NCBI RefSeq assembly: GCF_001685025.1
Contig: NZ_MAYU01000022.1
Coordinates: forward strand, 1 to 64,000
Length of the DNA stretch: 64,000 nt
DNA from: Bacillus sp. FJAT-27225
GTDB lineage: Bacteria > Bacillota > Bacilli > Bacillales > Cytobacillaceae
Direction of reading: 5' to 3'
The notes under the pieces were generated by a model. The model made no database searches and was not told the origin of the DNA. It saw only the letters and a list, made by a program, of their open reading frames with translations. Both the position numbers and the translations under genes were made by a program. Shown in pieces: positions 41,388 through 50,169 of the stretch; positions within the stretch are counted from its first letter, which is position 1, and each line of letters begins with the position of its first letter.

Positions 41388-41717
41388 TTAAATAAAGAAT
41401 GGGAAAAACGGTCCGAACCGGCGAATTCCAAAGAACGGGAATCCAAATAATCCAAATGGCCCGAAGAAGGGGAAGAACTGCCTGCTTTCACTGCTGCTGC
41501 TTTCTTCCATTGAATGGGTGGGTATATGAGAATGGCCCGACTTGTGCATAAGGAGATACATTTTGTCCTTGTCATAACTATGAAGGATTCCTTGGTATAC
41601 GGAGCCATCATTCATCTCAACTTGAATCACTTGGTATAAGTGTTGTTTGCACTTTTTGTGAAAATCCGTCATATCTCTTTCACCATTTAGGGCATTGTGA
41701 TGACTATATGGTTGCAT
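41388..41717 (-). CDS. Small protein with Phe-rich C-terminus
   Basis: 109 aa. The middle part (LYQVIQVEMNDGSVYQGILH then YDKDKMYLLM) looks like a small beta-barrel of LSm/SH3 type; the end is an unusual Phe/Gly/Pro stretch (FFPFFGPFGLFGFPFFG). Similar proteins occur in Bacilli, possibly spore- or envelope-related, without known function. I start at ATG behind GAGGAGGTTATTTCT and ignore 30 upstream codons. Confidence 0.65.
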   Translation of the reverse strand: MQPYSHHNALNGERDMTDFHKKCKQHLYQVIQVEMNDGSVYQGILHSYDKDKMYLLMHKSGHSHIPTHSMEESSSSESRQFFPFFGPFGLFGFPFFGIRRFGPFFPFFI

Positions 41718-41881
41718 AGAAATAACCTCCTCTAATTTACTGCCCTTACAAATTATTCCTAGACGAGGTTTTGTGTTACAAGTTTTTAGGCAAATGATTC
41801 GCGCCACACATTAGAACGCACTTTCGTACTTGCAAAAAGCCATATATACTTAATACAAACAAAACGTAAGGGGATAAAAAC

Positions 41882-42499
41882 GTGACAGAGAAGGAATCGA
41901 TTGATAAGCGTCATTTACGTTCTATGATGACGAGAGAAAAACTGCTGGAGGCGGCTAAAGAGGTATTTGTAAAAGAAGGGTATCAAAAAACGACCATTTC
42001 TCAAATTATTAAAAAGGCTGAGGTAGGATATGGCACTGCGTATGTGTACTTTGAAGGGAAAGAGGATCTATTAATTGTTTTGATGGAAGATGTGATGCAA
42101 AAATTCTATCAGATTGCTGAGACGCCTTTTTTTCCTGAGTCTACAAAAGCAGCAGAGGAAATCATACAAGCCCAAGCCTATTCCTTTCTAAAATTAGCCG
42201 AGAAAGAGCGGGCAATGTTGCAGGTTTTTCATCAAGCAATCGGGTTCTCCACTGCCGTTGCTGATAATTGGAGAAAAATCCAAACTAAGTTCATCCAGCG
42301 AATCTCAAAGGATATCGCCTTTTCTCAGCAAAAAGGTCTTGCCTATCAAGGTTTGAATCATGGTATTGTAGCTCGGGCATGGTTTTTTATGAATGAAATG
42401 TATTTATGGGAAATCGTCCGGGACGAAAATCAGGCTACAGTTGAAGAAATCTCTAAAACAATCAGTTCTATTTATACATCTGGTTTATATAAATTATAG
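41882..42499 (+). CDS. TetR/AcrR-family transcriptional regulator
   Basis: 205 aa: N-terminal helix-turn-helix (MTREKLLEAAKEVFVKEGYQ, KTTISQIIKKAEVGYGTAYV, YFEGKEDLL) and a helical ligand-binding domain. GTG start behind AAGGGG. No obvious target gene is adjacent on a divergent strand apart from the Phe-rich protein gene, which shares the upstream region. Confidence 0.9.
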   Translation: MTEKESIDKRHLRSMMTREKLLEAAKEVFVKEGYQKTTISQIIKKAEVGYGTAYVYFEGKEDLLIVLMEDVMQKFYQIAETPFFPESTKAAEEIIQAQAYSFLKLAEKERAMLQVFHQAIGFSTAVADNWRKIQTKFIQRISKDIAFSQQKGLAYQGLNHGIVARAWFFMNEMYLWEIVRDENQATVEEISKTISSIYTSGLYKL

Positions 42500-42639
42500 G
42501 TCGATACGAACAAAAAAACGGGCGAACCTTTTCCAATGGGTTGGATTTAGAAGTACAAAATTCAAATTAATAGTGCTTTACACAAGGTAATAGCAGAGAA
42601 ATCAACATACATTTTGCAGCCACTTTAGCAGTAGTATTA

Positions 42640-42729
42640 GCATACGAAAAAGCTCAGTAGCCATATAAAGGCCTGAGCTTACTTTATAGTAATGTGCTGT
42701 TGAACATTAGCACCCGTTAGCTTAATAAG
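42640..42729. repeat. Second repeat module with hairpin and a single site
   Basis: Hairpin AAGCTCAG / CTGAGCTT (42650-42680), then ACTTTATAGTAATGTG and a GCACCC-type half-site (42698-42729: GAACATTA, GCACCC, GTTAGCTTAATAAG). A similar order (AAAAAGCTCAG hairpin, CTTTATATTAGTGTG, GGCCGTTAGC) recurs at 61855-61940. Confidence 0.65.
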
Positions 42730-43098
42730 TTATAAATTTTTATAATATACCAAATAATAATTAAACCCCAAATTGATACTATTATTGAACCGAATATCCA
42801 ATTTTTCGGTTTACCATTTTTCATCATTTCTTCTGCAAACTTCACAGTCAGATAATACATTATTCGGTATCATTTTCAACGCAAACAATATCCCTATAGG
42901 AAGGAGAATTACGTCATCTAAATAGCCAAGAATAGGAATAAAATCTGGTATTAGGTCAATTGGACTGAACGCATAAGCAACCACACAAGCAGTAAATAGC
43001 TTTGCAAACCAGGGTGTTCTTGTATCTTTATAAGCATAGTAAAGAATAAATATCTGTCGCTTTATACTTTTCGCCCAAGCCTTCATTTTCATAAACAT
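42717..43098 (-). pseudogene. DUF1232 (YkvA-like) membrane protein, probably frameshifted
   Basis: The first frame (MFMKMKAWAKSIKRQ.., YKDTRTPWFAKLFTACVVAY, FSPIDLIPDFIPILGYLDDV) is a clear DUF1232 domain and ends early at 42811 after SDCEVCRRNDEKW. Another frame continues from the same point as KFAEEMMKNGKPKNWIFGSI, then IVSIWGLIIIWYIIKIYNLLS, which supplies the expected C-terminal membrane helix and ends inside the GTTAG core of the repeat at 42717. One base gained or lost near 42845 explains this. Start behind TAGGAGATAAA. Confidence 0.7.
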
Positions 43099-43134
43099 TT
43101 TATCTCCTAAATAATCAATAGATTTCATTTTCAT

Positions 43135-43548
43135 TATAACAAAATAAGATGGATGGTTATTGTATTAACCTGCCCGTTAGCCATCCATGAAGCGGAAATC
43201 ACTGCTTCACCACAGAGAATGAAAATATGTTGGTATGACCATACTGTTTATTAATCCAGTCAACCAATCCATAGATCAATGATCCGTGGCTCCCTCATTT
43301 TTTTAACACATGAGGCGAGTGTTCTTTGGTACTGTCTTTTTTTATGTTTAGAGAAGTTTATTTTAATGGTAGAGTTGAAGTAGAAAAAGAGGCGTTTATT
43401 CAATAATCGCGCCTGATTGTTGAATTAAGACAGAATAAATGCTTGTGGAATCACGTTTATCTAGGGAATTAGTTTAGAACTCAGAATTAATGGTTGTAGC
43501 TTAGATGCTTCAGCCAAATTTAACTTCTTCCGGCACATTTGGCTAACG
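43135..43548. other. Intergenic stretch with two single sites and a terminator
   Basis: No gene seen. ATTAACC, TGCCC, GTTAGCC at 43162-43181; a symmetric site TTCAATAATC, GCGCCT, GATTGTTGAA at 43399-43424; and a hairpin AGCCAAAT / ATTTGGCT (43512-43544) just after the stop of the next gene, without T-run. Confidence 0.65.
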
Positions 43549-44247
43549 CTAGTGCGCGAAAGGGGCTTTCAAGAAAAGTAACCGCACACCTAGAATAGCT
43601 GCAATGGGGTAGACAATAACAGGCGGTAGCGGGACGCCGGCAAGGAGCACGACGAGTACTAGGACACTTAACACTGCAACAAGCCCCCCCATCACCTTAG
43701 CCACGCCACTCCAATAAAAGGCCAAACCGAAGAATGCTACAGTGAGCAACGTTAGGCCGATCGCTACGACCCCAAGCCACCCGAAATGTGCGGACATAAG
43801 GAGCGACGGCACATCGTTTGTGTCGCGTACGCCATCTGTGGGAGCGGTCAAACGCAGTAGTAGAATGAAAGCATATACAGCCGTGACTGTTATGATGCCC
43901 CACACACCCGCACGGGACATCACAGCTCCGCGTGTATGCTTCAGGAGTCCTGCCAGTAGTCCCAACCCAATCACTGCAGCTAAAGTACCCGCGAAGAATA
44001 ACAGGCTTTGCACCGTCCACGCTACCTGTTGGCCTGTGAGAGCGCCTAGCTTAGTGAGTGAGTCACCCGGATTGTAGAAATCGCCTAGCTGGGGCATAAA
44101 AGCCACTGCCCCAACGAACCACAAAACTGGACTGGTGATAAGCAATAGCCCTGCAATTTTCAAACGTAGGGGCACGTCATTTCTAGCGGGGACGGTATTA
44201 TTTTCATTTTTCTCAGTGGTTATCGTGTTTATAATAATTGCCTCCAA
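43549..44247 (-). CDS. G+C-rich polytopic membrane protein
   Basis: About 232 aa with six to seven helices (LKIAGLLLITSPVLWFVGAV, FFAGTLAAVIGLGLLAGLL, AGVWGIITVTAVYAFILLL, FGWLGVVAIGLTLLTVAFF and others). No family recognised. Its G+C content and codon use (GCG, CCG, GTG, CGC) are plainly higher than the AT-rich neighbours, which suggests transfer from another genome. The start is uncertain: GGAGG overlaps the first TTG, and well-spaced codons after it are ATT or ATA. Confidence 0.6.
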   Translation of the reverse strand: MEAIIINTITTEKNENNTVPARNDVPLRLKIAGLLLITSPVLWFVGAVAFMPQLGDFYNPGDSLTKLGALTGQQVAWTVQSLLFFAGTLAAVIGLGLLAGLLKHTRGAVMSRAGVWGIITVTAVYAFILLLRLTAPTDGVRDTNDVPSLLMSAHFGWLGVVAIGLTLLTVAFFGLAFYWSGVAKVMGGLVAVLSVLVLVVLLAGVPLPPVIVYPIAAILGVRLLFLKAPFAH

Positions 44248-44449
44248 TCATTTATGTTCTATTTGAATTATATGAGGTTAGCGATTTATTTAGCATACTT
44301 CCTTTAAATATTGGCAAGTTATTGATGGTTGTTGCAATTAAACCGGGAAGAAATAACACAACATTGAATGGTGTCACTTCACATACTAATAAAAGATTCT
44401 TCTTCATCATTTTTTTAAGTTCCAAAAAATTAGAGGTGTATGTTATATA

Positions 44450-44475
44450 TTCAACAATCTGGCCCGATTGTTGAA
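44450..44475. repeat. Single site with perfect 10-bp arms
   Basis: TTCAACAATC, TGGCCC, GATTGTTGAA. Perfect inverted arms around a 6-bp spacer; arm sequence differs from the main type in a compensated way. Confidence 0.8.
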
Positions 44476-44494
44476 CACAAGTTAAACATCGTTC

Positions 44495-44525
44495 TTCAAC
44501 TAAACTGCCCCGTTAGTTCAATAAG
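44495..44525 (-). repeat. Single-site copy (CTGCCCC type)
   Basis: TTCAACTAAA, CTGCCCC, GTTAGTTCAATAAG, 10 bp beyond the stop of the CXXC protein gene and 20 bp from the previous single site. Confidence 0.82.
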
Positions 44526-44535
44526 CAAGAGCCAG

Positions 44536-45126
44536 CTATTTAGAATTATTCCTCCACCGTTTTAAAATTCTATTAAATACATACTCCCTAATGTTAATGA
44601 AATCAATGTTAGTTAGGTTATGATTCTGCAATAAAGCTTTAACCCTTTCGGAAACGATTACAGTGCCCTTCCAATTATTAAAGAAAAATATGTCGGTTCC
44701 ATCCCAACTATCAAGGTTAATGCTTAAACCATCTTCTTTATCTAATATTCGGGAAGAAACTCTATGACATAAGGGACAATTGGGAATTTCATTACCCTTT
44801 AGGTTTGTGAGAAGACCGCCTCTTCCGGATACTTCCATTTGTTTTAAATCTGTATTAAGCAAGTTTCCTTTTTCATCGTCAATCAAGATTTCTTTTAAAT
44901 GGAATCCCGTTATATTACTCGAAAGTATAGCACTTTGAAAATCGGGACTTATGATACTCCATTTATACACGCGGTAATAATCTGTTCCCTCCTCAGGATT
45001 ACCTTCAAATGAAATCACAAGAGGTCCTACTGGCTGAGTATTAATTCCGCCACATTTTGCGCAAACTTTTTTTGTGTATTCTTTTCTACCAGTATGCGAT
45101 TGGTTCCGACTTGCTTTGTAAAACAT
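44536..45126 (-). CDS. Zinc-ribbon protein with two CxxC motifs
   Basis: 196 aa: CAKCGG (22-27) and CPLCH (117-121) could bind one zinc. The C-terminal part (DSWDGTDIFFFNNWKGTVIV, SERVKALLQNHNLTNIDFIN) resembles double-CXXCG-motif proteins found near polymorphic toxins, where they may act in immunity; this match is from memory of the pattern and uncertain. Cytoplasmic, single gene unit. Confidence 0.55.
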   Translation of the reverse strand: MFYKASRNQSHTGRKEYTKKVCAKCGGINTQPVGPLVISFEGNPEEGTDYYRVYKWSIISPDFQSAILSSNITGFHLKEILIDDEKGNLLNTDLKQMEVSGRGGLLTNLKGNEIPNCPLCHRVSSRILDKEDGLSINLDSWDGTDIFFFNNWKGTVIVSERVKALLQNHNLTNIDFINIREYVFNRILKRWRNNSK

Positions 45127-45216
45127 AAAATTCCATCAGACCCACCCCTTTGTCTTTAAGAACATATATCCTATTCCAAAACCTCTGATTACGGTCATTA
45201 GTTTTAGCCATAATTT

Positions 45217-45247
45217 TAAACTAACCTTCCCAGATAGCTTAATAAGG
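45217..45247 (-). repeat. Degenerate single site
   Basis: TAAACTAAC, CTTCCCA, GATAGCTTAATAAG. Confidence 0.6.
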
Positions 45248-45344
45248 GTTTTATCAATTGCATAATGAAGGAATTTTCCAAAAGAAAGAAGAATACTATT
45301 AATGGTATTGCTTCGTAAAACGATAGCTAGATAGGGGGATCAAT

Positions 45345-47162
45345 ATGACGAATGAAACTGCAGTAAAAAAGTTACCTGCAAGAAGCGAGGTTCCGGTTGA
45401 GGAAACGTGGCGCCTTGAAGATCTCTTTGCGTCCGATGATGACTGGGAGAAGGAATTCCAGGAAGTGAAAGAGCTTATTCCAGGAGTAAGCGCCCATCGT
45501 GGAAAACTCGGTGAAAGTGCAGATAGCCTATACACCGCTTTGCAGGAACACGACCAGCTCCTTGGTCGGATTGGCAGTTTGTATACATATTCCCACCTGA
45601 GGTACGACGAGGATACCGGAAATTCCTTTTATCAAGGAATGGATGGCAGAATGAAGGCATTCTATTCCCAGGCGGCAAGCCAGCTTGCTTTTATCGTGCC
45701 GGAAATTCTTTCAATTGATGAGCCAAAAATCAAAGGATTTTTGGAGGAAAAACCTGAGCTTAAGCTGTACGAGCATGCCCTAGAAGAAATCAACCTCCAA
45801 CGCCCGCATATTTTATCCGCTGAAAAGGAGGCGCTCCTGGCTGAAGCCGATGAAGTGATGGCTGCGTCATCAAACACGTTCGGTATGCTGAATAACGCGG
45901 ACCTGGAGTTCCCACCAATTAAGGATGAAAACGGGGAAGAGGTCGAAGTGACCCATGGCCGCTACTCTAGATTCCTTGAGAGCGCGGATGCAAGGGTGCG
46001 CCATGACGCGTTCAAGGCAGTTTTTGATACCTACGGAAAGTTCAGGAACACATTTGCGAGCACACTTAGCGGCCAGGTGAAGAAGGACAACTTCAATGCC
46101 CGTATCCGCAACTATGATTCTGCCCGTCAAGCCGCGCTGGCCGCGAACAATATCCCGGAAACCGTCTATGACAATCTTGTTCATTCAATCAGTAACAATT
46201 TGCATTTGCTGCACCGTTATGTAAAGCTTCGCAAAAAAGTGCTTGGCGTCAACGAGCTTCATATGTATGATTTGTATACTCCGCTTGTAAAGGATGTCAA
46301 GATGGAGATTTCGTACGATGAAGCCCGGGACCTCGTGTTGAAGGGCCTTGCACCGCTTGGCGAGGAGTATCAGAACATCCTGAAAGAGGGCTTTGATAAC
46401 CGATGGGTCGACGTCCACGAAAACAGAGGAAAGCGGAGCGGGGCGTATTCTTCGGGTGCTTACCGTACGAATCCGTATATCCTGATGAACTGGCACAACA
46501 ATGTGGACAACCTGTTTACGCTTGCCCATGAATTCGGACACTCGGTCCATAGATATTATACAAATAAAGCCCAGCCATATCCGTATGCCAATTTCAGCGT
46601 TTTCGTTGCCGAAGTCGCATCGACCTGCAATGAAGCGCTTTTGAATGATTATCTGCTAAAAACAATTGGTGACGAGCAAAAGCGGCTGTACTTGCTCAAT
46701 CACTTCCTTGAAGGATTCAGGGCGACTGTATTCCGCCAGACGATGTTCGCGGAGTTCGAGCACCAAATCCACAAGAAGTCCCAGAACAACAAAACACTTA
46801 CGGCAGATTCTTTGACCAAGGATTATTATGAGCTGAACAAAAAATACTTCGGCGGCCAGGATATTACCATTGATGAAGAAATCGGCCTCGAGTGGTCAAG
46901 AATCCCGCATTTCTATCACAACTACTATGTTTACCAATATGCGACAGGCTACAGCGCAGCAACCGCATTAAGCAGGCAAATCCTTGAAGAAGGACAGCCG
47001 GCAGTCAACCGCTACATCGACTTTCTGAAAGCCGGTAGCTCTGACTATCCAATTGAGGTACTCAAAAAAGCCGGCGTCGACATGACCAGTCCGGTACCAG
47101 TCGACAATGCCTGCAAAGCCTTCGAACAAGCACTAAACGAAATCGAACAAATCCTAAGCTAA
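45345..47162 (+). CDS. pepF: Oligoendopeptidase F
   Basis: 605-aa M3-family zinc metallopeptidase: HEFGH in LAHEFGHSVHRYYTNKA (zinc ligands and catalytic Glu), downstream FVAEVASTCNEALLND with the third ligand, and the family's N-terminal VEETWRLEDLFASDDDWEKE. It degrades short peptides (about 7-17 residues) in the cytoplasm. Strong GGGGGAT site. The body of the gene is richer in G+C than the array genes, in keeping with a core gene. Not bounded by full repeat copies. Confidence 0.95.
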   Translation: MTNETAVKKLPARSEVPVEETWRLEDLFASDDDWEKEFQEVKELIPGVSAHRGKLGESADSLYTALQEHDQLLGRIGSLYTYSHLRYDEDTGNSFYQGMDGRMKAFYSQAASQLAFIVPEILSIDEPKIKGFLEEKPELKLYEHALEEINLQRPHILSAEKEALLAEADEVMAASSNTFGMLNNADLEFPPIKDENGEEVEVTHGRYSRFLESADARVRHDAFKAVFDTYGKFRNTFASTLSGQVKKDNFNARIRNYDSARQAALAANNIPETVYDNLVHSISNNLHLLHRYVKLRKKVLGVNELHMYDLYTPLVKDVKMEISYDEARDLVLKGLAPLGEEYQNILKEGFDNRWVDVHENRGKRSGAYSSGAYRTNPYILMNWHNNVDNLFTLAHEFGHSVHRYYTNKAQPYPYANFSVFVAEVASTCNEALLNDYLLKTIGDEQKRLYLLNHFLEGFRATVFRQTMFAEFEHQIHKKSQNNKTLTADSLTKDYYELNKKYFGGQDITIDEEIGLEWSRIPHFYHNYYVYQYATGYSAATALSRQILEEGQPAVNRYIDFLKAGSSDYPIEVLKKAGVDMTSPVPVDNACKAFEQALNEIEQILS

Positions 47163-47170
47163 TGATTAGG

Positions 47171-47206
47171 GGCCAGGCGCCATCTCCAATAGGAGGGTGC
47201 CTGGCC
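47171..47206 (+). terminator. Terminator-like hairpin after pepF
   Basis: GGCCAGGCGCC / GGTGCCTGGCC, strong stem but weak T-tract. The next 170 bp up to the repeat copy show nothing. Confidence 0.7.
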
Positions 47207-47376
47207 TCGCTTATTAATCGTTAACGTAAATTCCTTGACCCGTATAGTATTGATATTAGGGAGTTGTTACACTATTTTCATTAATTTGTAGAACCTCTCC
47301 CTCAAATCTTTATATTTTCTCCTTTATGATTATTTGACTTATTAATTTAATTCGATAAATGTAAGTTTATTCCTTC

Positions 47377-47463
47377 TTCAACTAACCTGCCCCGTTTGTT
47401 GCAATAAAAAATTCAACAAAAAAGGGGTTAATCCTGCTGGACCAACGCACCCGTTTGTTTAAA
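47377..47463 (-). repeat. attC-like repeat, double site, copy 18
   Basis: TTCAACTAAC, CTGCCCC, GTTTGTTGCAATAAAAAATT, loop CAACAAAAAAGG, GGTTAATCCTGCTGGACC AAC, GCACCC, GTTTGTTTAA. Confidence 0.9.
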
Positions 47464-47472
47464 AAGGATGAA

Positions 47473-48033
47473 TCATTCATTTTTTTCTTGTAACCATTCT
47501 TTGTATTCAGATGTAGTATATTCATCAGTTTTTACCACGTTCCAATGATTATTTTTCTGTTTTAAGAAGACTTTCATTAGATATTCCCCACCAGATTCGT
47601 CGAAATCATTTCTCAAATAAACAATGCTTCCGTGAACAAGAACTATTACTTCATTATCATTTATGGCATTCACCTTAATTCGTTCATAACTTTCAATATC
47701 GTAATTGGCATCCAACAAGTCAAATCCTTCTTTTAAGGTTTTAACCTCATTTTTCTCTGCATTAATTCCTTTTTCAAGGTCAATATTCTCTTTTAATTTG
47801 GGGTATCTTTCCCACAGAATATTTATATCATTATTTATTACTGCTTGAGTTCTATGATACATATACTCTCTTACAGGCTTTGAATATTTCACCCAATCTG
47901 ATGGTTCAGGTTCAATAAATACTTCTTTATCCTTTTTTGAATTAAGGTAATCCGATAAAGCTACATTTTGTTGACACCCTAATAATGACAATATTAATAC
48001 AACGGTTAAACTCCCAAAATGAATTTTCTTGAT
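47473..48033 (-). CDS. Predicted lipoprotein
   Basis: 186 aa with a lipoprotein signal (KKIHFGSLTVVLILSLLGC) and a soluble domain (FIEPEPSDWVKYSKPVREYM, DANYDIESYERIKVN, EVIVLVHGSIVYLRNDF, MKVFLKQKNNHWNVV) that looks like an NTF2-like cystatin fold. The natural start is an ATC codon 8 nt after AGGAGG (giving M-KKIHFG); the GTG nine bases upstream lies in the binding site itself. Rare start codon, or a mutated ATG. No family recognised. Confidence 0.65.
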   Translation of the reverse strand: MKKIHFGSLTVVLILSLLGCQQNVALSDYLNSKKDKEVFIEPEPSDWVKYSKPVREYMYHRTQAVINNDINILWERYPKLKENIDLEKGINAEKNEVKTLKEGFDLLDANYDIESYERIKVNAINDNEVIVLVHGSIVYLRNDFDESGGEYLMKVFLKQKNNHWNVVKTDEYTTSEYKEWLQEKNE

Positions 48034-48116
48034 ATTATCCACCTCCTACAATTTAATTCATGAGACGAATATTACTTGGGATATGTTTCGAAATGAATAT
48101 TAAGACCTACTTCTTA

Positions 48117-48222
48117 TTGCACTAAACTGCCCCGGCAGCTCAAGAAAGACTTCACCAAAAAAGGCGGTTAATCCTTCTTGGATCAACGCACCCCATAGTT
48201 CAAGGACATTACTTCACAATCT
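48117..48222 (-). repeat. attC-like repeat, double site, copy 19
   Basis: TTGCACTAAA, CTGCCCC, GGCAGCTCAAGAAAGACTT, loop CACCAAAAAAGGCGGTT, AATCCTTCTTGGATCAAC, GCACCC, CATAGTTCAAG, tail GACATTACTTCACAAT. The tail contains the last codons (ATT GTG AAG) and TAA stop of the VOC gene. Confidence 0.88.
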
Positions 48223-48675
48223 TGGTATTTTGTTTCCATTCCTCTAAAGTCATCATTTTAAATTCTTCTTCAAAATCTATCCTTAAAGGAGCAATCAATT
48301 CAATACTATTTCCATCAGGATCTTTAAAATAAATAGCTGCATGAGCTTGTGGATTATTAGGTAAGACTAATGGTTGTTTTTCAGGAGGGAATCCAAAATT
48401 AGTTGAGACAGCTATTCCCCTCTCTTCTAACCATCCCTTAACATTTTTCAAATCTCCTCGATCGATTTGGAAGGCTACATGTCTCAAAGAAGGATGGTAG
48501 GGGGTATTCACTTTATCTGTCTCCCACAATCCTAACCAGCTTCTTCCTTTATCAATCCAGAAAAACACTAAGTTTTCTTGTTTAACGCAATTTCCAAATC
48601 TAATTTTTTATAAAACTCCATAGAGTTTTCAAGATTACTGACAGGTAAATGTGCTTCATATAACCCTTTAATCAA
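48209..48675 (-). pseudogene. VOC-family (glyoxalase/bleomycin-resistance-like) gene, frameshifted
   Basis: The start (TTG behind GGGGGTTGGGTTT) gives IKGLYEAHLPVSNLENSMEF, YKKLDLEIAL, then the frame stops; after a one-base shift it continues as FFWIDKGRSWLGLW, NTPYHPSLRHVAFQI, AAIYFKDPDGNSIELIAP to the end. The intact paralogue at 58831-59298 (AHLPVKSLENSIEFYERLGL, FFWIEKEKSWLGLWEG) confirms the reading. VOC proteins bind metal and small molecules or antibiotics such as fosfomycin. Confidence 0.85.
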
Positions 48676-48717
48676 AAACCCAACCCCCTATATTAGAAAT
48701 AACTTCTATAAAAACAT

Positions 48718-48995
48718 TTAAAATCCTTCTTCAACAAATCTGCCCCGTTTGTTCAACAATAGATTTTTTAATATGGGTTTTCCATACTCCAGATTAAATT
48801 TAATATTTTTCTTATCAAATAACAATTCAATAATAAGACCAAAAATCGCTATTCCAATACTTTCAAATCGAGAGAGGAGAAAAGAAGGGAATATCAAAAT
48901 TAAAGAAAAAATTGAAACGATAGTTGCTAATAACCCAATAGTATAAATGACTCTCTCTTATCCGAAAATGGTAATTCAAATGGAATAGTTCCCAT
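48718..48995 (-). pseudogene. Small membrane-protein gene, frameshifted, ending in the repeat
   Basis: The first frame gives MGTIPFELPFSDKRESFI; one base later the second frame runs TIGLLATIVSIFSLILIF, PSFLLSRFESIGIAIFGLII, ELLFDKKNIKFNLEYGKPIL, KNLLLNKRGRFVEEGF. The joined product has two membrane helices and a basic tail, and its last 14 residues are encoded by the repeat site at 48730-48758. No family recognised; the join is inferred. Confidence 0.5.
48730..48758 (-). repeat. Single-site copy (CTGCCCC type)
   Basis: TTCAACAAAT, CTGCCCC, GTTTGTTCAACAA. Confidence 0.72.
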
Positions 48996-49092
48996 ACTAT
49001 ATGGCCATTAATTTTTTTGGTTTAGAGCATAATTATCTCTTTAAAGCAAAATATATAACTGCTGTCTAAAATCAAATGCGAGGGGAATTTAC

Positions 49093-49581
49093 ATGGAAAC
49101 TTTTTTTGGTGATGACAAATCACAAACTTCAGGTAGTCAGGGAAGTAAGACCAGTTCAAATCAACAGGATAGCCAAAGCAGCGGAAGCATCCAGCTTCAT
49201 AAAGAAGAACTTGACATAACAAAAAATAATATCGACGCTGGTGAAGTAGTATTAAGTAAAGAAGTTGTTGAGGAGCAAAAGACTGTCAATGTACCAGTTA
49301 TGCATGAAGAAGTTGTCATAAAGAGAACACCGATGAATAACGAACGGAGTAATGAATCCATTACCTCAGGCGAGACTATCCGTATTCCAGTCAGCCAGGA
49401 AGAAGTGGAGGTTAATAAATATACAGTCACTACCGAGGAGGTATCTGCTTCAAAACGTGAGGTAGAGGAAACTAAGCAAATCCAGGAAACACTCCAGCAT
49501 GAAGAAGCCCATGTAAATACAACTGGTAGCGTCGAAATCGTTTCTGGTGCATCTGAATTTGAAGATATAAATAAAGGCTAA
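49093..49581 (+). CDS. DUF2382 (YsnF/AvaK) domain protein
   Basis: 162 aa: a Ser/Gln-rich N-terminal linker (SQTSGSQGSKTSSNQQDSQS) and a DUF2382 domain (LHKEELDITKNNIDAGEVVL, VVEEQKTVNVPVMHEEVVIK, IRIPVSQEEVEVNKYTV). Such domains follow PRC barrels in stress-related proteins of Bacilli; function is structural or unknown. First of two tandem DUF2382 genes, separated by a terminator. Confidence 0.85.
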   Translation: METFFGDDKSQTSGSQGSKTSSNQQDSQSSGSIQLHKEELDITKNNIDAGEVVLSKEVVEEQKTVNVPVMHEEVVIKRTPMNNERSNESITSGETIRIPVSQEEVEVNKYTVTTEEVSASKREVEETKQIQETLQHEEAHVNTTGSVEIVSGASEFEDINKG

Positions 49582-49589
49582 ACCACTGA

Positions 49590-49625
49590 ACACCTTTTCA
49601 TTTCATTTAAATGGAAAGGTGTTTT
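49590..49625 (+). terminator. Terminator between the DUF2382 genes
   Basis: AACACCTTTT / AAAGGTGTTTT stem with an AT-rich loop. Confidence 0.78.
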
Positions 49626-49649
49626 AACTATCCCTGGAAGGTGATTCTT

Positions 49650-50051
49650 TTGCCAGAAAAACATGAAAAACGTGAACTCCAACTACATAAGGAACAATTG
49701 CAGGTAAGCAAGAAGTGGAGTGAAACAGCTAATGTTAGGGTCTATAAAAGAACTTATACCGAGGCGAAGCAAATTAATGTGCCCATAACTCGCGAAGAAT
49801 TGATTATAGAAACAAAGTCAGTGCCTTCAGTTGACACCCAAAATTCAGGCATCGAAACAATAACCATTCCACTAATGGAAGAACGAATCGAGGTCATCCT
49901 TCATCCAACAGTATTGGAGGATGTGGAAATTTATAACCAGCAATATAAAGAGATTATCCCTATTCAGGAAATGTTAAAAGAGGAAATAGTGCGAATAGAA
50001 ACAATGGGAGATGCAAAGGTTGTTTTAGATTTCCCTGATGGAGAAGGTTGA
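49650..50051 (+). CDS. DUF2382 (YsnF/AvaK) domain protein, second copy
   Basis: 133 aa: LQLHKEQLQVSKKWSETANV, TYTEAKQINVPITREELIIE, ITIPLMEERIEVILHPTVLE. A diverged paralogue of the preceding gene, without its Ser/Gln-rich linker. The TTG start behind GGAAGGTGATTCT is preferred to an ATG 13 codons upstream, which lies in the terminator. Confidence 0.8.
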   Translation: MPEKHEKRELQLHKEQLQVSKKWSETANVRVYKRTYTEAKQINVPITREELIIETKSVPSVDTQNSGIETITIPLMEERIEVILHPTVLEDVEIYNQQYKEIIPIQEMLKEEIVRIETMGDAKVVLDFPDGEG

Positions 50052-50100
50052 GGTTTTTATCCTCCATAAGAATCCTTATTAACTAACGAATGAAGAGCTA

Positions 50101-50125
50101 GAGTAACGCTTTTATGGCGTTGCTC
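50101..50125 (+). terminator. Terminator of the second DUF2382 gene
   Basis: GAGTAACGC / GCGTTGCTC stem followed by TTTACTT. Confidence 0.7.
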
Positions 50126-50169
50126 TTTACTTAGAAATACTTATGATAAACTCCTGTAAACATTTTCTT

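Noticed and set aside
43697-44077. Alternative ORFs on both strands within the G+C-rich gene
   Set aside because: High G+C opens several frames by chance; only the hydrophobic minus frame reads as a normal membrane protein.
45870-46550. Two minus-strand ORFs inside pepF
   Set aside because: Antisense frames kept open by the codon use of a strongly conserved gene; no start signals.
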